Shown here piece after piece: positions 9,791 through 18,889 of a stretch of DNA of 64,000 nt. The DNA is taken from NCBI RefSeq assembly GCF_003097135.1, contig NZ_QEQL01000002.1, positions 558,001 through 622,000 of the forward strand, given 5' to 3'. Both the position numbers and the translations under genes were made by a program. Every line of letters starts with the position of its first letter. Position 1 is the first letter of the stretch. This stretch comes from Pseudomonas sp. URIL14HWK12:I12 (GTDB lineage Bacteria > Pseudomonadota > Gammaproteobacteria > Pseudomonadales > Pseudomonadaceae). The notes under the pieces were generated by a model. The model was given only the letters and a program-made list of their open reading frames with translations, was not told the DNA's origin and did no database searches.

Positions 9791-12700
9791 CAACACGTTT
9801 GGTCAATCTGTGGCTTCGAAGCTGGCACGGCGGGAACTGATGGAAAAGCTTGGGGCGTGGCTTCTGGAAACGCAACAGCCTATTCCCGAAGAGTTAACGG
9901 AGTGGTTCGACGCAGCGAGTCGCACTTTGGAGTGGGGAGGGTTTACGGCTTTTGATACCGTTACGGTGAACTCCATTCTCGCCCGGGCCTACCTGGCACG
10001 CCAGCGAACGGAAAAAAGCCTCCCTCCGCTAAGGGGCTCGGTACAGATATCCAGCGAATTTCGCGCGGATTTATTAGGCTATCGATTTGGAGCACCTCAG
10101 CTTTACATCGAGCGCAGTGGGTTTGACCAGCCACGTATGCAACTCAAGATGCCGCTGATTCAGGGGACTTGCCTTCACTACAACGTACAGGGGCAAACGC
10201 CACGCGTTACTGCGATCAGCCACGTTTCACCGTTGAACGCTGATCTGCTTGAAGCCGACACAGTATTGGGCACCAGTAAAGCCACAGCCTCGGGCAATCA
10301 GCTTTCGCTTAATTTAGGAGCATCGACCAACGGGGTACTTCAGACCCCTGGCCCTTTGGCTACACGTGAAGCGATAGGGGGGTGGTTGGTCGATCAACTG
10401 GGGCAGTTCACTGAGGACCAGCGCAACTTAGCACTCCTGAGTGTGCTTGCAACAGGAAGCTCCGACCTGCGCCCGCTTGCACTCGAGGCGATTACCCAGC
10501 CCTCGTTGGAAGGCAATGGGCACGGCGCCGTGGTCGGCTTTATTGGTATGGAGGGTGATATGCCTGGCCGCCTTCCTACTGCGCAGGACATTGCGGACGG
10601 CTTCTGGACATATCCATTGGGGCGCAGCGGCGAGCAGGGTGTTGCCATTGAGGTGCTAAACGCTGGCTTGGTCGTGGGGAAACTGGCTATTCGGGGACTG
10701 AGCGAGCCGTTGTCCGGCGATTACGCGCAGGTGACGCCGGGAATGGCATTTTCCCCGACAGTATTGAAGCGGCCCGGTGGCGGGTGGGTGGCCAGTTATC
10801 CAGCGGGGGCATATGCTGATTTCGTGATGCATCGAAGCCTTAGCGCTTCACCTGAAGGCTTTACCGGGTTCACGGTCAATGCACCGCTTTCCTATGCGCC
10901 CAGTGCCAGCGGGTATGAGGCTGGCAACTTCACGGTTGTGTACGACCCTGATCAGCATGCCATTCTCGTTCGCTGGCAGCATGTGGATACAGGTGGATGG
11001 TGGGTCGAAGTCAGTAACAACAATGACGTCCGTCAATTCCAGCCTGCCGTCACCTTCAACGGTTCCTGGACCTACCAGGTGGCAGTAGAAGATGGTTGCC
11101 TCGTTGTTTCTGCCGGCGATTCGAGCTTGGAATGGCAAGTGAGCGAGCAGGATCGGCAAAAACCTTGGTTGATGGGAGTTCTAGCTGCTGCATTCGAGGA
11201 AATTAAAAGCATTTACACTGCATGTATTTCAAATTCGCTGGGCCAATTAAGAGATGCACCACTGGATAATATCCGCTTCGGCGAGAACACTGCCCTCAAT
11301 CCGACCGACGCCCGATTACTGCAGGACTTAGTGATTTATGGCCACGCAGGAGGGCAGGATCCTGCAGACGAATTTCTTATTTCGCCGTTAGAAACCGTTG
11401 TACCCGTTGGCGGGCAAATCAGGTTCGATGCCGGTTCGGCAGTCGATGTTAACTGGGGTGTTAACGCACTGGGCGATTATCAGGGCGATATTGGCGAAAT
11501 CACGCCGGACGGTGTATACACCGCCCCGGGGTTTCTCGGTGGGGCAGACATGCAAATTCGCGTCACCGCCGCTGCCAATGGGAAGACCTCCTATGCGTTG
11601 ATCACCGTGTTTTCCAGGGCGGTAGCGTTATCACCCGTCGTCCAACTGGCCTATGCCCGGTCAACGAACCGATACTTCATTCGTGCGGGGGGATTGGCGG
11701 GGTGGCGGTGGGATACTACCGGTTTGAAAGGGCGGCTCGAAAAGCCCGAAGCAGCAGTGGGCGAGTGGTTCCTGAATAACGAGATGCAATACATTCCACC
11801 TGCTGCCGATGCGTTCGACGGTAAGTGGCTGATCGAGGAGATTCCGGTAACGGCCGGAAACGTCACAGCCAAGGGCTACGTTCTTGTGCTCAAAGGCGAC
11901 GAGCTGGAAGTCCGCGTCAAGTCTTTCGACGGTGGGGGCGGTGCAACACTGGCGGCCTATGCGCCTAACGGTACTGAACTGGACCTGGTCCGTTGGACCA
12001 AGCTGGCAGGTGACGGCCGCCTTGAAGGAAGCCGGGTGAGTGGGGAGGGAGACGGCGAGGCTCCGTTTATTGTGGTCGAAGCGGTGGAACTGCAAAGCGG
12101 CTTTGAGCTTTCGGGTTATCTGTTATTGCCATTGCCCCTTTCCTTACACATGGCAAGTCAGGCATCTGAGCCATGGCACGTCGCAAAACCCTCGTTGCCG
12201 GCAGGCTTGCCGCCTTCCACCCGAGATGACCCTGTTGCCCCGAATGCATCGGTATCGGCGTCCATCGACCCACGGTACTTCGCACAGAACGAAGACGATG
12301 CCCCGTTCGAGGATGACACACTGCTTGTCGACCAATGGTCTGCCTCTGGTCTCGATGTGGTGGTGGAGTGGGCTGTCGGTGGCTTTGGTGATGTTCTGAT
12401 AGAGCTTTACGCCTCCATGGGCGCAACTGAGGAGCTGTGGGGGTATGTCGAACGAAAGCCCGCGGCTGGTAGGACGCAGACGATCGTTGTACCGCCCAGC
12501 CTCATGAAACCAGACGGCATCTATCGGGTCTGGGCGAAGGTCACAATAGCCGGAACCGAACCGGCCCTCTCCCCGCCTGTTACGTTGCGTATCGACACGC
12601 AGCCGCCCAGTTTGAATCAAGCGCCCCAGAGCCCAGTACCTAAAACGTTCGTGGTCACCCAAGATTACCTGGACAATAACTCAGGCAAGCTCAGCTTGGT

Positions 12701-14225
12701 GATTCCGTCATATGACGGTTTTTCCCCGGGCGATATCTGCGAACTTTATCTTGAGGAAAGCCCGCTGCCGGCGACCGACATGGCTCCGGCCAAAGTGCCT
12801 CTTGATCGTTTCCGCACGAATGATGACGACACCACGTATTTGCTCGACGGGGACAAACTTGTGGCCAATGCCGACGGCCACTGGAATCTGACCTATGTGC
12901 TTTATGATAAGGCAGGTAACGCCTCTCCCGAGTCGAGAAGCGCGCGCCTGACCTTTTTGTGGAAGCCATTACCGCAGGGGTTGTTGACCCCTGAGGTTCC
13001 GGTAGCCAACCCCAGCGTCGATCTTTTGGTACTGCGGCAGGGCGTGGTGGCTACGTTCGAGCAATACACCAGCTGGCAGCCAGGCGACCAAGCGATTCTG
13101 AGCGTAGCCGGGAGGGCGTTGGAACCGGTAACCCTTTCCGACGGTATTGGCGGCTATTTTGCTTCGATCAGTATTCCTGCCAGCTTGTTGGTCGATGTGT
13201 GGGCCGATAGCGATACAGCCATGCAGGTGGAAATAAGCTATGTGGTACAGCGGCTGGGCTGGAAATCGGCTAGCTCCCCGATAGGCACTTTCACCCTGGA
13301 TTTGCGCACTGCGGGGCCGGAAAACCCCAATTTGCCGGACCCGGTCAACCCGCTCTACAACTTGGTAGATGTGCGCGGCCCAAGTGGCTTCGACAATGTG
13401 CTCGAAGCGTCGGATGCGGGACAGGATGCAATCGTCTATCTCGATCTTTACAACGACCCTGCAGTAGGAGATGAGTTGGTGTTCTACTGGGCAGGATTGG
13501 AGTTCCACCGAGCGATCCTGACAGCGGCAGACATAGCCGCCGGTACACTGACCATTGGGTTGGGCTGGCCGTTGATCAGCCCTTTTGCTGGTGGCAGCGA
13601 CGTCGAGATTTACTACACCGCACTGCCGTTAGGCCTGTCCGAGGGTAACCTGCAATACTCGGGCACTCAGTTGGTCGATGTGAGCGCCTTGCCATTCGTT
13701 GCGCTGAGCTTGAGCTTCCCTGACGCCGAGAACTTCGAATTCGGCGACATAACCTATCGGCGGTTGTTCTGCAGGAGCCGCTATCAGGACCCCACCACGT
13801 TCCGGTGGTACGTGCGGGTCGCTGTCCCTGACTTGTCTCAACCACCGTATTCACAACGCCCTGGTGATATTATTTCGCTGTATTGGCAGAGTGCCAATGG
13901 TGTTCCAGACTATTCGCTAGTTGTTGATATACCCGAAGAGGATAACGGTGTCTTCACGGAGGATCGTACGCTCACGGAGGAAGACCTCAACGGCTTCGAC
14001 TGGCTGGTGCCCTATGACCCATACTGCACAGCGATCTTCAACTACCAGCCAGATATTGCTGATGGAATGATCAAAGCGTGGTACAGCGTTGAAAGCGGCG
14101 GCCGCCAGTTGAAGTCTGCCCCCACAGACGATGTGATAACGAGTTTTTACACTGCTGGCGGGCCTTGTGACGCAATGGTCCGGGGCATTTCTACTCCAGC
14201 CATGTGCCCTAAAGATCCTATTTAG
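9780..14225 (+). CDS. P47-like protein with extra Ig-like repeats, paralogue of the upstream gene
   Basis: Protein of 1481 residues. The ATG at 9780 overlaps the upstream stop by 11 bases and has GGAGGG seven bases before it; a TTG further upstream would add only nine residues. Residues 1-800 repeat the plan of the preceding protein: DAASRTLEWGGFTAFDTVTV near the start, AISHVSPLNADLLEAD, a GAVVGFIGMEGD block, an Ig-like module with GEITPDGVYTAPG, then RYFIRAGG, EMQYIPPAA and LLLPLPLSL. Residues from about 830 on are additional beta-rich modules with recurring F-x-PGD and Y-x-x-W-x-PGD motifs, also found in the smaller protein at 16553-18004. No signal sequence is visible. It is probably translated together with the gene before it. 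Its function is unknown; a structural or adhesive role, or a toxin-complex component, is conceivable. Confidence 0.75.
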   Translation: MISNNTFGQSVASKLARRELMEKLGAWLLETQQPIPEELTEWFDAASRTLEWGGFTAFDTVTVNSILARAYLARQRTEKSLPPLRGSVQISSEFRADLLGYRFGAPQLYIERSGFDQPRMQLKMPLIQGTCLHYNVQGQTPRVTAISHVSPLNADLLEADTVLGTSKATASGNQLSLNLGASTNGVLQTPGPLATREAIGGWLVDQLGQFTEDQRNLALLSVLATGSSDLRPLALEAITQPSLEGNGHGAVVGFIGMEGDMPGRLPTAQDIADGFWTYPLGRSGEQGVAIEVLNAGLVVGKLAIRGLSEPLSGDYAQVTPGMAFSPTVLKRPGGGWVASYPAGAYADFVMHRSLSASPEGFTGFTVNAPLSYAPSASGYEAGNFTVVYDPDQHAILVRWQHVDTGGWWVEVSNNNDVRQFQPAVTFNGSWTYQVAVEDGCLVVSAGDSSLEWQVSEQDRQKPWLMGVLAAAFEEIKSIYTACISNSLGQLRDAPLDNIRFGENTALNPTDARLLQDLVIYGHAGGQDPADEFLISPLETVVPVGGQIRFDAGSAVDVNWGVNALGDYQGDIGEITPDGVYTAPGFLGGADMQIRVTAAANGKTSYALITVFSRAVALSPVVQLAYARSTNRYFIRAGGLAGWRWDTTGLKGRLEKPEAAVGEWFLNNEMQYIPPAADAFDGKWLIEEIPVTAGNVTAKGYVLVLKGDELEVRVKSFDGGGGATLAAYAPNGTELDLVRWTKLAGDGRLEGSRVSGEGDGEAPFIVVEAVELQSGFELSGYLLLPLPLSLHMASQASEPWHVAKPSLPAGLPPSTRDDPVAPNASVSASIDPRYFAQNEDDAPFEDDTLLVDQWSASGLDVVVEWAVGGFGDVLIELYASMGATEELWGYVERKPAAGRTQTIVVPPSLMKPDGIYRVWAKVTIAGTEPALSPPVTLRIDTQPPSLNQAPQSPVPKTFVVTQDYLDNNSGKLSLVIPSYDGFSPGDICELYLEESPLPATDMAPAKVPLDRFRTNDDDTTYLLDGDKLVANADGHWNLTYVLYDKAGNASPESRSARLTFLWKPLPQGLLTPEVPVANPSVDLLVLRQGVVATFEQYTSWQPGDQAILSVAGRALEPVTLSDGIGGYFASISIPASLLVDVWADSDTAMQVEISYVVQRLGWKSASSPIGTFTLDLRTAGPENPNLPDPVNPLYNLVDVRGPSGFDNVLEASDAGQDAIVYLDLYNDPAVGDELVFYWAGLEFHRAILTAADIAAGTLTIGLGWPLISPFAGGSDVEIYYTALPLGLSEGNLQYSGTQLVDVSALPFVALSLSFPDAENFEFGDITYRRLFCRSRYQDPTTFRWYVRVAVPDLSQPPYSQRPGDIISLYWQSANGVPDYSLVVDIPEEDNGVFTEDRTLTEEDLNGFDWLVPYDPYCTAIFNYQPDIADGMIKAWYSVESGGRQLKSAPTDDVITSFYTAGGPCDAMVRGISTPAMCPKDPI

Positions 14226-14242
14226 GAGTTTTCTTAGTTACA

Positions 14243-14260
14243 AGGAACAAGGACGTTCCT
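14243..14260 (+). other. Short inverted repeat after the P47-like gene
   Basis: AGGAAC and GTTCCT form a 6-base stem around a 6-base loop, 18 bases after the stop codon of the large P47-like gene. No run of T follows, so it is a weak candidate for a terminator or mRNA 3' structure. Confidence 0.3.
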
Positions 14261-14278
14261 ATTGTATGCCTCATATAT

Positions 14279-14297
14279 ATTTACACAAAATGTAAAT
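14279..14297 (+). promoter_or_regulatory. Perfect dyad (possible operator) before the autotransporter gene
   Basis: ATTTACA and TGTAAAT form a perfect 7-base inverted repeat with a 5-base spacer. It sits in an AT-rich stretch that ends just before the ribosome site of the autotransporter gene. The size and position fit a binding site for a dimeric regulator. No known regulator is assigned. Confidence 0.4.
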
Positions 14298-14314
14298 TGC
14301 AAAGAGGTATTGCG

Positions 14315-16525
14315 ATGAGGCGGTTCAATATATTTCAGATCACGCCATTGGCATTGTTCCTGACAACGGCCAATGGTGTGGCATGGGCAGACATTCCGGT
14401 GACGACTGATACCGAATTAGACGGCACCAGCGTGTATGACCGATATGTGGTCAGCAACGGTGCAACACTCATTGGCGACGGTGCGAGCCTTGAGTCTGTG
14501 GATTTGGACATCGGCCACCTCGTTTTATCCGGTGGGTCGGTTTCCGGGGGCGCGGGTATAGATACCGCCGCTGGATCCAGCGTTTCGCTGGACGGCGTGG
14601 ATGTAGACGGTACGAACACCGCCCTGAACCTGATTGGAAGTAACGCTCAGATCGCCAACAGTAACCTGATCGGCGGCGCCATTGGCGTTGCTGTAGGCAA
14701 GGGCGCCATTGTGATCGATCAATCCACAGTGCATGGCGATACGCTCTTCGGGCTGCTGCTCAATGAGGCCACTGCCGTGGTTAGGAACAGCGATATCTCA
14801 GGCCAGGAGTCGGGGATTACCGCCTTCAAAAGCGACCCCCTCATTGGGCGAAACGAGCTGTTGCTCGATAACAGCAAAGTGACCGGCATGGATGGCGCTG
14901 CCATTCGGGTAGGTTACTTGGGAGCGGGGCACGACGGGGCTGATATCGACATCGTTATCCGCAACGGGACCGAGCTTTTCGGCAAAGACGGGTTGTTGAT
15001 CAAGGTCGATAATCAGGCCCGAGCGGGTGTCACTGTGCTGGGTTCGGCATTGGTGGGGGATATGGCGGTAGACAGTACCAGCACCTTGGCCCTCAACCTT
15101 GGGCAAGGCTCAAGCTTGACGGGCAATGTGTTGGCAGAGCCAGGTGCCAACGCCTCGTTATCGATGACCGACGGTGCGCAGTTCAAAGGCCGCCTGGAAA
15201 ACGTCGACGACGTCAGCATTGCCAATGCAGCGGTTTGGACACTCACACAAGACACTCGCCAGGAAAACCTCACGTTGAGCGATGGGATCGTCAAGCTGGG
15301 GGAGGGTGCCGGTTACCATCAGCTCACCGTCAATCATCTCAGCGGTACGGGCCAGTTCGACTTGCGTACCGATCTAGGTACGGGGCAAACCGACTTCGTC
15401 GACGTCACGGGCAGCTCCAGCGGCAGTTATCGATTGAACGTGGCCAGTAGCGGGCAAAACGCATCGTTTGAACGGATCGACGTGGCACGCACCAGCGATG
15501 GTGGCGCACAGTTTTCTCTGCTCAACGGGCAGGTTGACCTCGGGGCGTGGTCCTACGGGCTGGCGACCGATGATGGTAAAACCTGGTACCTCAACGGCTC
15601 TCAGGCCACCATCAGCCCTGGGGCGGCCTCGGCATTGGCGCTGTACAACACTGCCAGCACTGTGTGGCACGGCGAGGTGACATCCCTGCGTGGCCGCATG
15701 GGCGAGCTGCGATACAACCCAGGCGCAGCGGGTGGCTGGGTGCGTGCTTACGGCAATAAATTCAATGTCGACACTTCTGAGGGTGTTGGTTACCGGCAGA
15801 CGCAACGGGGCTTTTCGTTGGGGGCAGATACGCCATTGCCATGGGGTGACGGGCAATGGTTGGCAGGGGCGATGGTAGGCACCAGTGTCTCGAATCTGGA
15901 TCTGCAGCGCGGTACCCAGGCCGAGGTCAAAAGCTATTACGTGGGCGCCTACGCCACTTGGCTGGATGCAGACAGCGGCTATTACCTTGACACCACGGCA
16001 AAACTGAACCGTTTTCGCAATAGCGCCGATGTGGCAATGAGCGATGGAACCCGGGCAAAGGGTACTTTTGACAACCTCGGCGTTGGCCTGACGGTGGAAG
16101 CCGGCCGTCATATTCGCCTGCCCGATGGCTGGTTCGTCGAGCCCTATGGGCAGTTGGCGGGGCTGGTGGTGCAAGGCCGCAGTTTTGAACTCGACAATGG
16201 CCTGCAGGCCGATGGTGAGCGGCAGCGTTCGTTGGTTGGCAAGGTGGGCGCAACGGTTGGCCGTACCTACGCGCTCGCCCAAGGGCGCAGCGTACAACCT
16301 TATGTGCGCACCGCCCTGGCTCATGAGTTTGCGCGGGGGGCCGAGGTTGACGTCAACGGCGTGTCTTTCAACAACGACCATTCCGGTTCCCGTATTGAGC
16401 TTGGCACGGGCGTAGCGGTCAGCCTTGGGGCTCGCCTGTCGCTCAATGCCGATCTGGATTATGCCCATGGTGAGCGGATCAACCAGCCGTGGGGCGTCAA
16501 TGCCGCTGTGCGCTATGCCTGGTGA
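14315..16525 (+). CDS. Pertactin-like autotransporter (type V secretion)
   Basis: Protein of 736 residues. The start at ATG 14315 has AAAGAGG eight bases before it. Residues 1-25 form a signal peptide ending near NGVAWA. Residues 30-440 are a passenger rich in Gly, Ser, Asn and Asp with short repeats that suggest a parallel beta-helix of the pertactin type (LVLSGGSVSGG, SVSLDGVDVDG, LLLDNSKVTG). The junction (SLRGRMGELRYNPGAAGGWV, near 455) is typical of the start of an autotransporter barrel. The last 270 residues are the barrel and end in Trp, as outer-membrane proteins do. Such proteins translocate their passenger to the cell surface, usually as an adhesin. It is unusual to find it inside a P47/RHS cluster. 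No protease motif or RGD was noticed. Confidence 0.88.
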   Translation: MRRFNIFQITPLALFLTTANGVAWADIPVTTDTELDGTSVYDRYVVSNGATLIGDGASLESVDLDIGHLVLSGGSVSGGAGIDTAAGSSVSLDGVDVDGTNTALNLIGSNAQIANSNLIGGAIGVAVGKGAIVIDQSTVHGDTLFGLLLNEATAVVRNSDISGQESGITAFKSDPLIGRNELLLDNSKVTGMDGAAIRVGYLGAGHDGADIDIVIRNGTELFGKDGLLIKVDNQARAGVTVLGSALVGDMAVDSTSTLALNLGQGSSLTGNVLAEPGANASLSMTDGAQFKGRLENVDDVSIANAAVWTLTQDTRQENLTLSDGIVKLGEGAGYHQLTVNHLSGTGQFDLRTDLGTGQTDFVDVTGSSSGSYRLNVASSGQNASFERIDVARTSDGGAQFSLLNGQVDLGAWSYGLATDDGKTWYLNGSQATISPGAASALALYNTASTVWHGEVTSLRGRMGELRYNPGAAGGWVRAYGNKFNVDTSEGVGYRQTQRGFSLGADTPLPWGDGQWLAGAMVGTSVSNLDLQRGTQAEVKSYYVGAYATWLDADSGYYLDTTAKLNRFRNSADVAMSDGTRAKGTFDNLGVGLTVEAGRHIRLPDGWFVEPYGQLAGLVVQGRSFELDNGLQADGERQRSLVGKVGATVGRTYALAQGRSVQPYVRTALAHEFARGAEVDVNGVSFNNDHSGSRIELGTGVAVSLGARLSLNADLDYAHGERINQPWGVNAAVRYAW

Positions 16526-16552
16526 CGGAATCTTATAAATGAGGGATCAGCG

Positions 16553-18004
16553 ATGCAGATGGCCCGCACGACTTGGCTGCTAGAACCTCCGAGTGTCCCC
16601 GAGGCACTTGCAGACCTCCCCGGAGGTGACCCTGGGGTGTTGCCTCAGCATCTGATCGACGAGCCCCTTCGGGTGGTTGTCCCGATTTGGGAGGTGAGCA
16701 ACCCGAGCCCATTCAACCCTGCCCTGGTAGAGGTTTACTGGCACGGCATTCTGGCCGATACGAAAACGTTCACTGCACCGCTGGATCCTGACAGGGATCT
16801 GGTGTTTTTGATCCCACCTGACATTCGCTTGAAACATGGCACTTTCGATGTCACCTACAGCGTGAGGATCGCGGCTGGGGACACCGTACATTCGACCTCC
16901 AGGCAGATAACGGTCGATTTGTTCCCACCGGCTTTCACCAGCGCAGGCAGGGTGCTGATATTCGATGTCGCTTCAGTGACCGACGATTATCTGCAGGCCA
17001 ATGGTGATGTGCTCATGGCGCGTTTGCCCGCCTACCGCACGCCCTCCCCAGGGGACGAGGTGGTTTGGTATTGGGACAGTACTCCCTCGGCCGGGCGACA
17101 GGCCGGGCAAGCCCGGGTCGCGGACCTGGTGCCCCCGGGCAAGGTGAGCTTCAGCGGGCAGCTGCTGCGCGATGCAGGGGAAGGTACGCGTTATGCCCAG
17201 TTCGTGCTCAAAGACTATGCCGGCAATGAGGTCTGGTCTGGTGTTGCCGAGCTCGACAGCCGGCCCTTGCCTGTGCCAAGGGTACTGCCAGCGCTTTCAG
17301 TGCTCAATGCTTCAGGGGCCGGCATGAGCCAGAGCCTCACAGCCCTTAGCGCATTCAACCAAGGCGTTACGCTTAAGGTCCCTGACAATGCCGTGCTCAA
17401 ACCTGGGGATCGAGGGGTGATCCGCTGGGGCGAAGCTGGGCAGCCGGGGTTCAGAGAGCAACCGTTTGGCCAGGCCGGTGAAACCTGGGTGGTTCCACCC
17501 GACTCGGTTGCTCCGTTTCTCGATAATCAGGTCGCGTTGTCCTACCGGGTAATCGACGTGCAGTTTCGGGAATATCACGCAGCCCCTGGGCAATTGAGAC
17601 TGACGCAAGCCGCGAGCCTGATCAATCGCTCGGTCCAGTGCGACCTGGTGGAGGCCGGCGCCTTGTCGTTACGTGCTGCGCTGGATCGCGGAGCGGTCGT
17701 TAAGCTGGCGCCGTGGAGCCTGATGCAACCGGGGCAAACGTTGAAATTCGTCGTATCGGGTGTGAGCGCCAATTTGCAGCCGGTCAACCATACCTTCGCC
17801 GAAGGTTGGGTGGTGACGCAAGAGCAGTGCGTGTACGGCGTTGGCTTTGACGATGACCCCTGCTTGCACATACCCGCCCAAGCCTTGCAGTCGCTACGCA
17901 TCAATGAGGTGTTTCAGGTAGACGCCTATCTGAGCTTCAACGGCAGTGGGCAGTGGGCGGCCACACCTACATTCAAGAAGCTGCAAGCGACATTACGGCG
18001 CTGA
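16553..18004 (+). CDS. Ig-like repeat protein, companion of the P47-like cluster
   Basis: Protein of 483 residues. The ATG at 16553 has GAGGG seven bases upstream and lies 27 bases after the autotransporter gene. It consists of consecutive beta-rich modules of roughly 110 residues with recurrent P-x-PGD-x-V/G-x-x-x-W motifs (for example PSPGDEVVWYWD and LKPGDRGVIRW). The C-terminal part of the 1481-residue protein has the same motifs. There is no signal peptide or membrane span. No catalytic motif is visible. It ends just before a strong terminator, so it closes the cluster. Function unknown; a partner or a detached repeat section of the larger protein is plausible. Confidence 0.7.
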   Translation: MQMARTTWLLEPPSVPEALADLPGGDPGVLPQHLIDEPLRVVVPIWEVSNPSPFNPALVEVYWHGILADTKTFTAPLDPDRDLVFLIPPDIRLKHGTFDVTYSVRIAAGDTVHSTSRQITVDLFPPAFTSAGRVLIFDVASVTDDYLQANGDVLMARLPAYRTPSPGDEVVWYWDSTPSAGRQAGQARVADLVPPGKVSFSGQLLRDAGEGTRYAQFVLKDYAGNEVWSGVAELDSRPLPVPRVLPALSVLNASGAGMSQSLTALSAFNQGVTLKVPDNAVLKPGDRGVIRWGEAGQPGFREQPFGQAGETWVVPPDSVAPFLDNQVALSYRVIDVQFREYHAAPGQLRLTQAASLINRSVQCDLVEAGALSLRAALDRGAVVKLAPWSLMQPGQTLKFVVSGVSANLQPVNHTFAEGWVVTQEQCVYGVGFDDDPCLHIPAQALQSLRINEVFQVDAYLSFNGSGQWAATPTFKKLQATLRR

Positions 18005-18023
18005 GCGCCAACGTGTTGACTCC

Positions 18024-18053
18024 GCGCGCCCTCAACTAGGGCGCGCCCTTTTT
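18024..18053 (+). terminator. Rho-independent terminator closing the P47/RHS cluster
   Basis: A perfect 9-base GC-rich stem (GCGCGCCCT with AGGGCGCGC) around a 5-base loop is followed by CCTTTTT. It lies 20 bases after the stop codon of the Ig-like gene. Confidence 0.9.
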
Positions 18054-18190
18054 GACGCCAATTCCATGAGTATTTTTGGGTTCTGATCGCGACTTTTCTG
18101 CCGCTGATCATCCGATAGTTGATGGCTAAATGATTTGCCACTTTTCCGAGGTACAGTGGTCTGTGTGACGTGCAATAACCAGGGAGGTTA

Positions 18191-18544
18191 ATGATGTTGT
18201 TAGGCAACTTACTGATCCGTAGCCTTCTGCTTGCCGGATTGCTGACTGCACCGCTGTGCCAGGCTGCGCAGCTGGGCGCCATCAAAGGCCTTGAAGAGGG
18301 CATTACCGCGCGCTGCCAATGGGGCAAGAGCATGGCGGGTCTTGCCCAGGAAAAGCTTCTGGCTGGTGTGTCACGCAAGGACTTCATGGTATCGCTCGAC
18401 TCGTTCCACTACAGCCGGGCGTGGATGCCGCGCATGACGCAAGCCATCGCCGATAGCATCTACCGCACCGGCTCGGCGTCAAGCTCGGCGGTGGTACAGG
18501 AACAATATGTGAACGACTGCCAGCAGTACTATCTGGCCAGGTGA
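18191..18544 (+). CDS. Small secreted protein, unknown function
   Basis: Protein of 117 residues. GGGAGG lies just upstream; the ATG at 18194 is an equally good start. Residues 1-25 look like a signal peptide (LLLAGLLTAPLCQA, cleavage near CQAA). The mature part is about 90 residues with two Cys (in ITARCQWG and NDCQQYY), which could form a disulfide in the periplasm. No family is recognised. It follows the terminator of the accessory cluster and has its own upstream space, so it is probably transcribed alone. Confidence 0.7.
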   Translation: MMLLGNLLIRSLLLAGLLTAPLCQAAQLGAIKGLEEGITARCQWGKSMAGLAQEKLLAGVSRKDFMVSLDSFHYSRAWMPRMTQAIADSIYRTGSASSSAVVQEQYVNDCQQYYLAR

Positions 18545-18589
18545 AGCTGGCATTTACGCCAGGACTGCTTCATATTTCACGCTTTTATC

Positions 18590-18886
18590 GTGAAGCCTGA
18601 AACCGTTCTGGAGTACCTGCACGTGGAACACTCGCCCAGCCCTTCGCCGGACACTGTCTATATCGTTCGCATCGATGGTACGCGCTTCGGGCCGTTCGGC
18701 ACCCAGTTGGCGCCGAACAAAGCCCTGATCTGGGAAGTCACGCTCAATGCGGGTGCCGGTGATCGCCTGGAGCATCACACCGCTGAAGGGCGGGTGGAGC
18801 ACTACGACATTACCAATACCCACTTTCAGCCTGAAATGGCGGGCATACAGGCGCACTACACCGTGCGCCTGCGCAAGGTGGAATGA
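18590..18886 (+). CDS. Small hypothetical protein
   Basis: Open frame of 98 codons starting at GTG 18590. An in-frame GTG at 18623 has GGAG nine bases upstream and may be the real start, giving 87 residues. The sequence has alternating beta-strand character (TVYIVRIDGTRFGPFGTQ, ALIWEVTLNAG, HYTVRLRKVE). It has no signal peptide and no known motif. It is convergent with the amidase gene, whose stop is 3 bases away. An overlapping antisense frame of similar length looks less protein-like. Confidence 0.5.
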   Translation: MKPETVLEYLHVEHSPSPSPDTVYIVRIDGTRFGPFGTQLAPNKALIWEVTLNAGAGDRLEHHTAEGRVEHYDITNTHFQPEMAGIQAHYTVRLRKVE

Positions 18887-18889
18887 CCA

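Noticed and set aside
18554..18856. Open frame of 100 codons opposite the small hypothetical gene
   Set aside because: The + strand frame has clearer beta-strand pattern and a plausible start; both cannot be coding.
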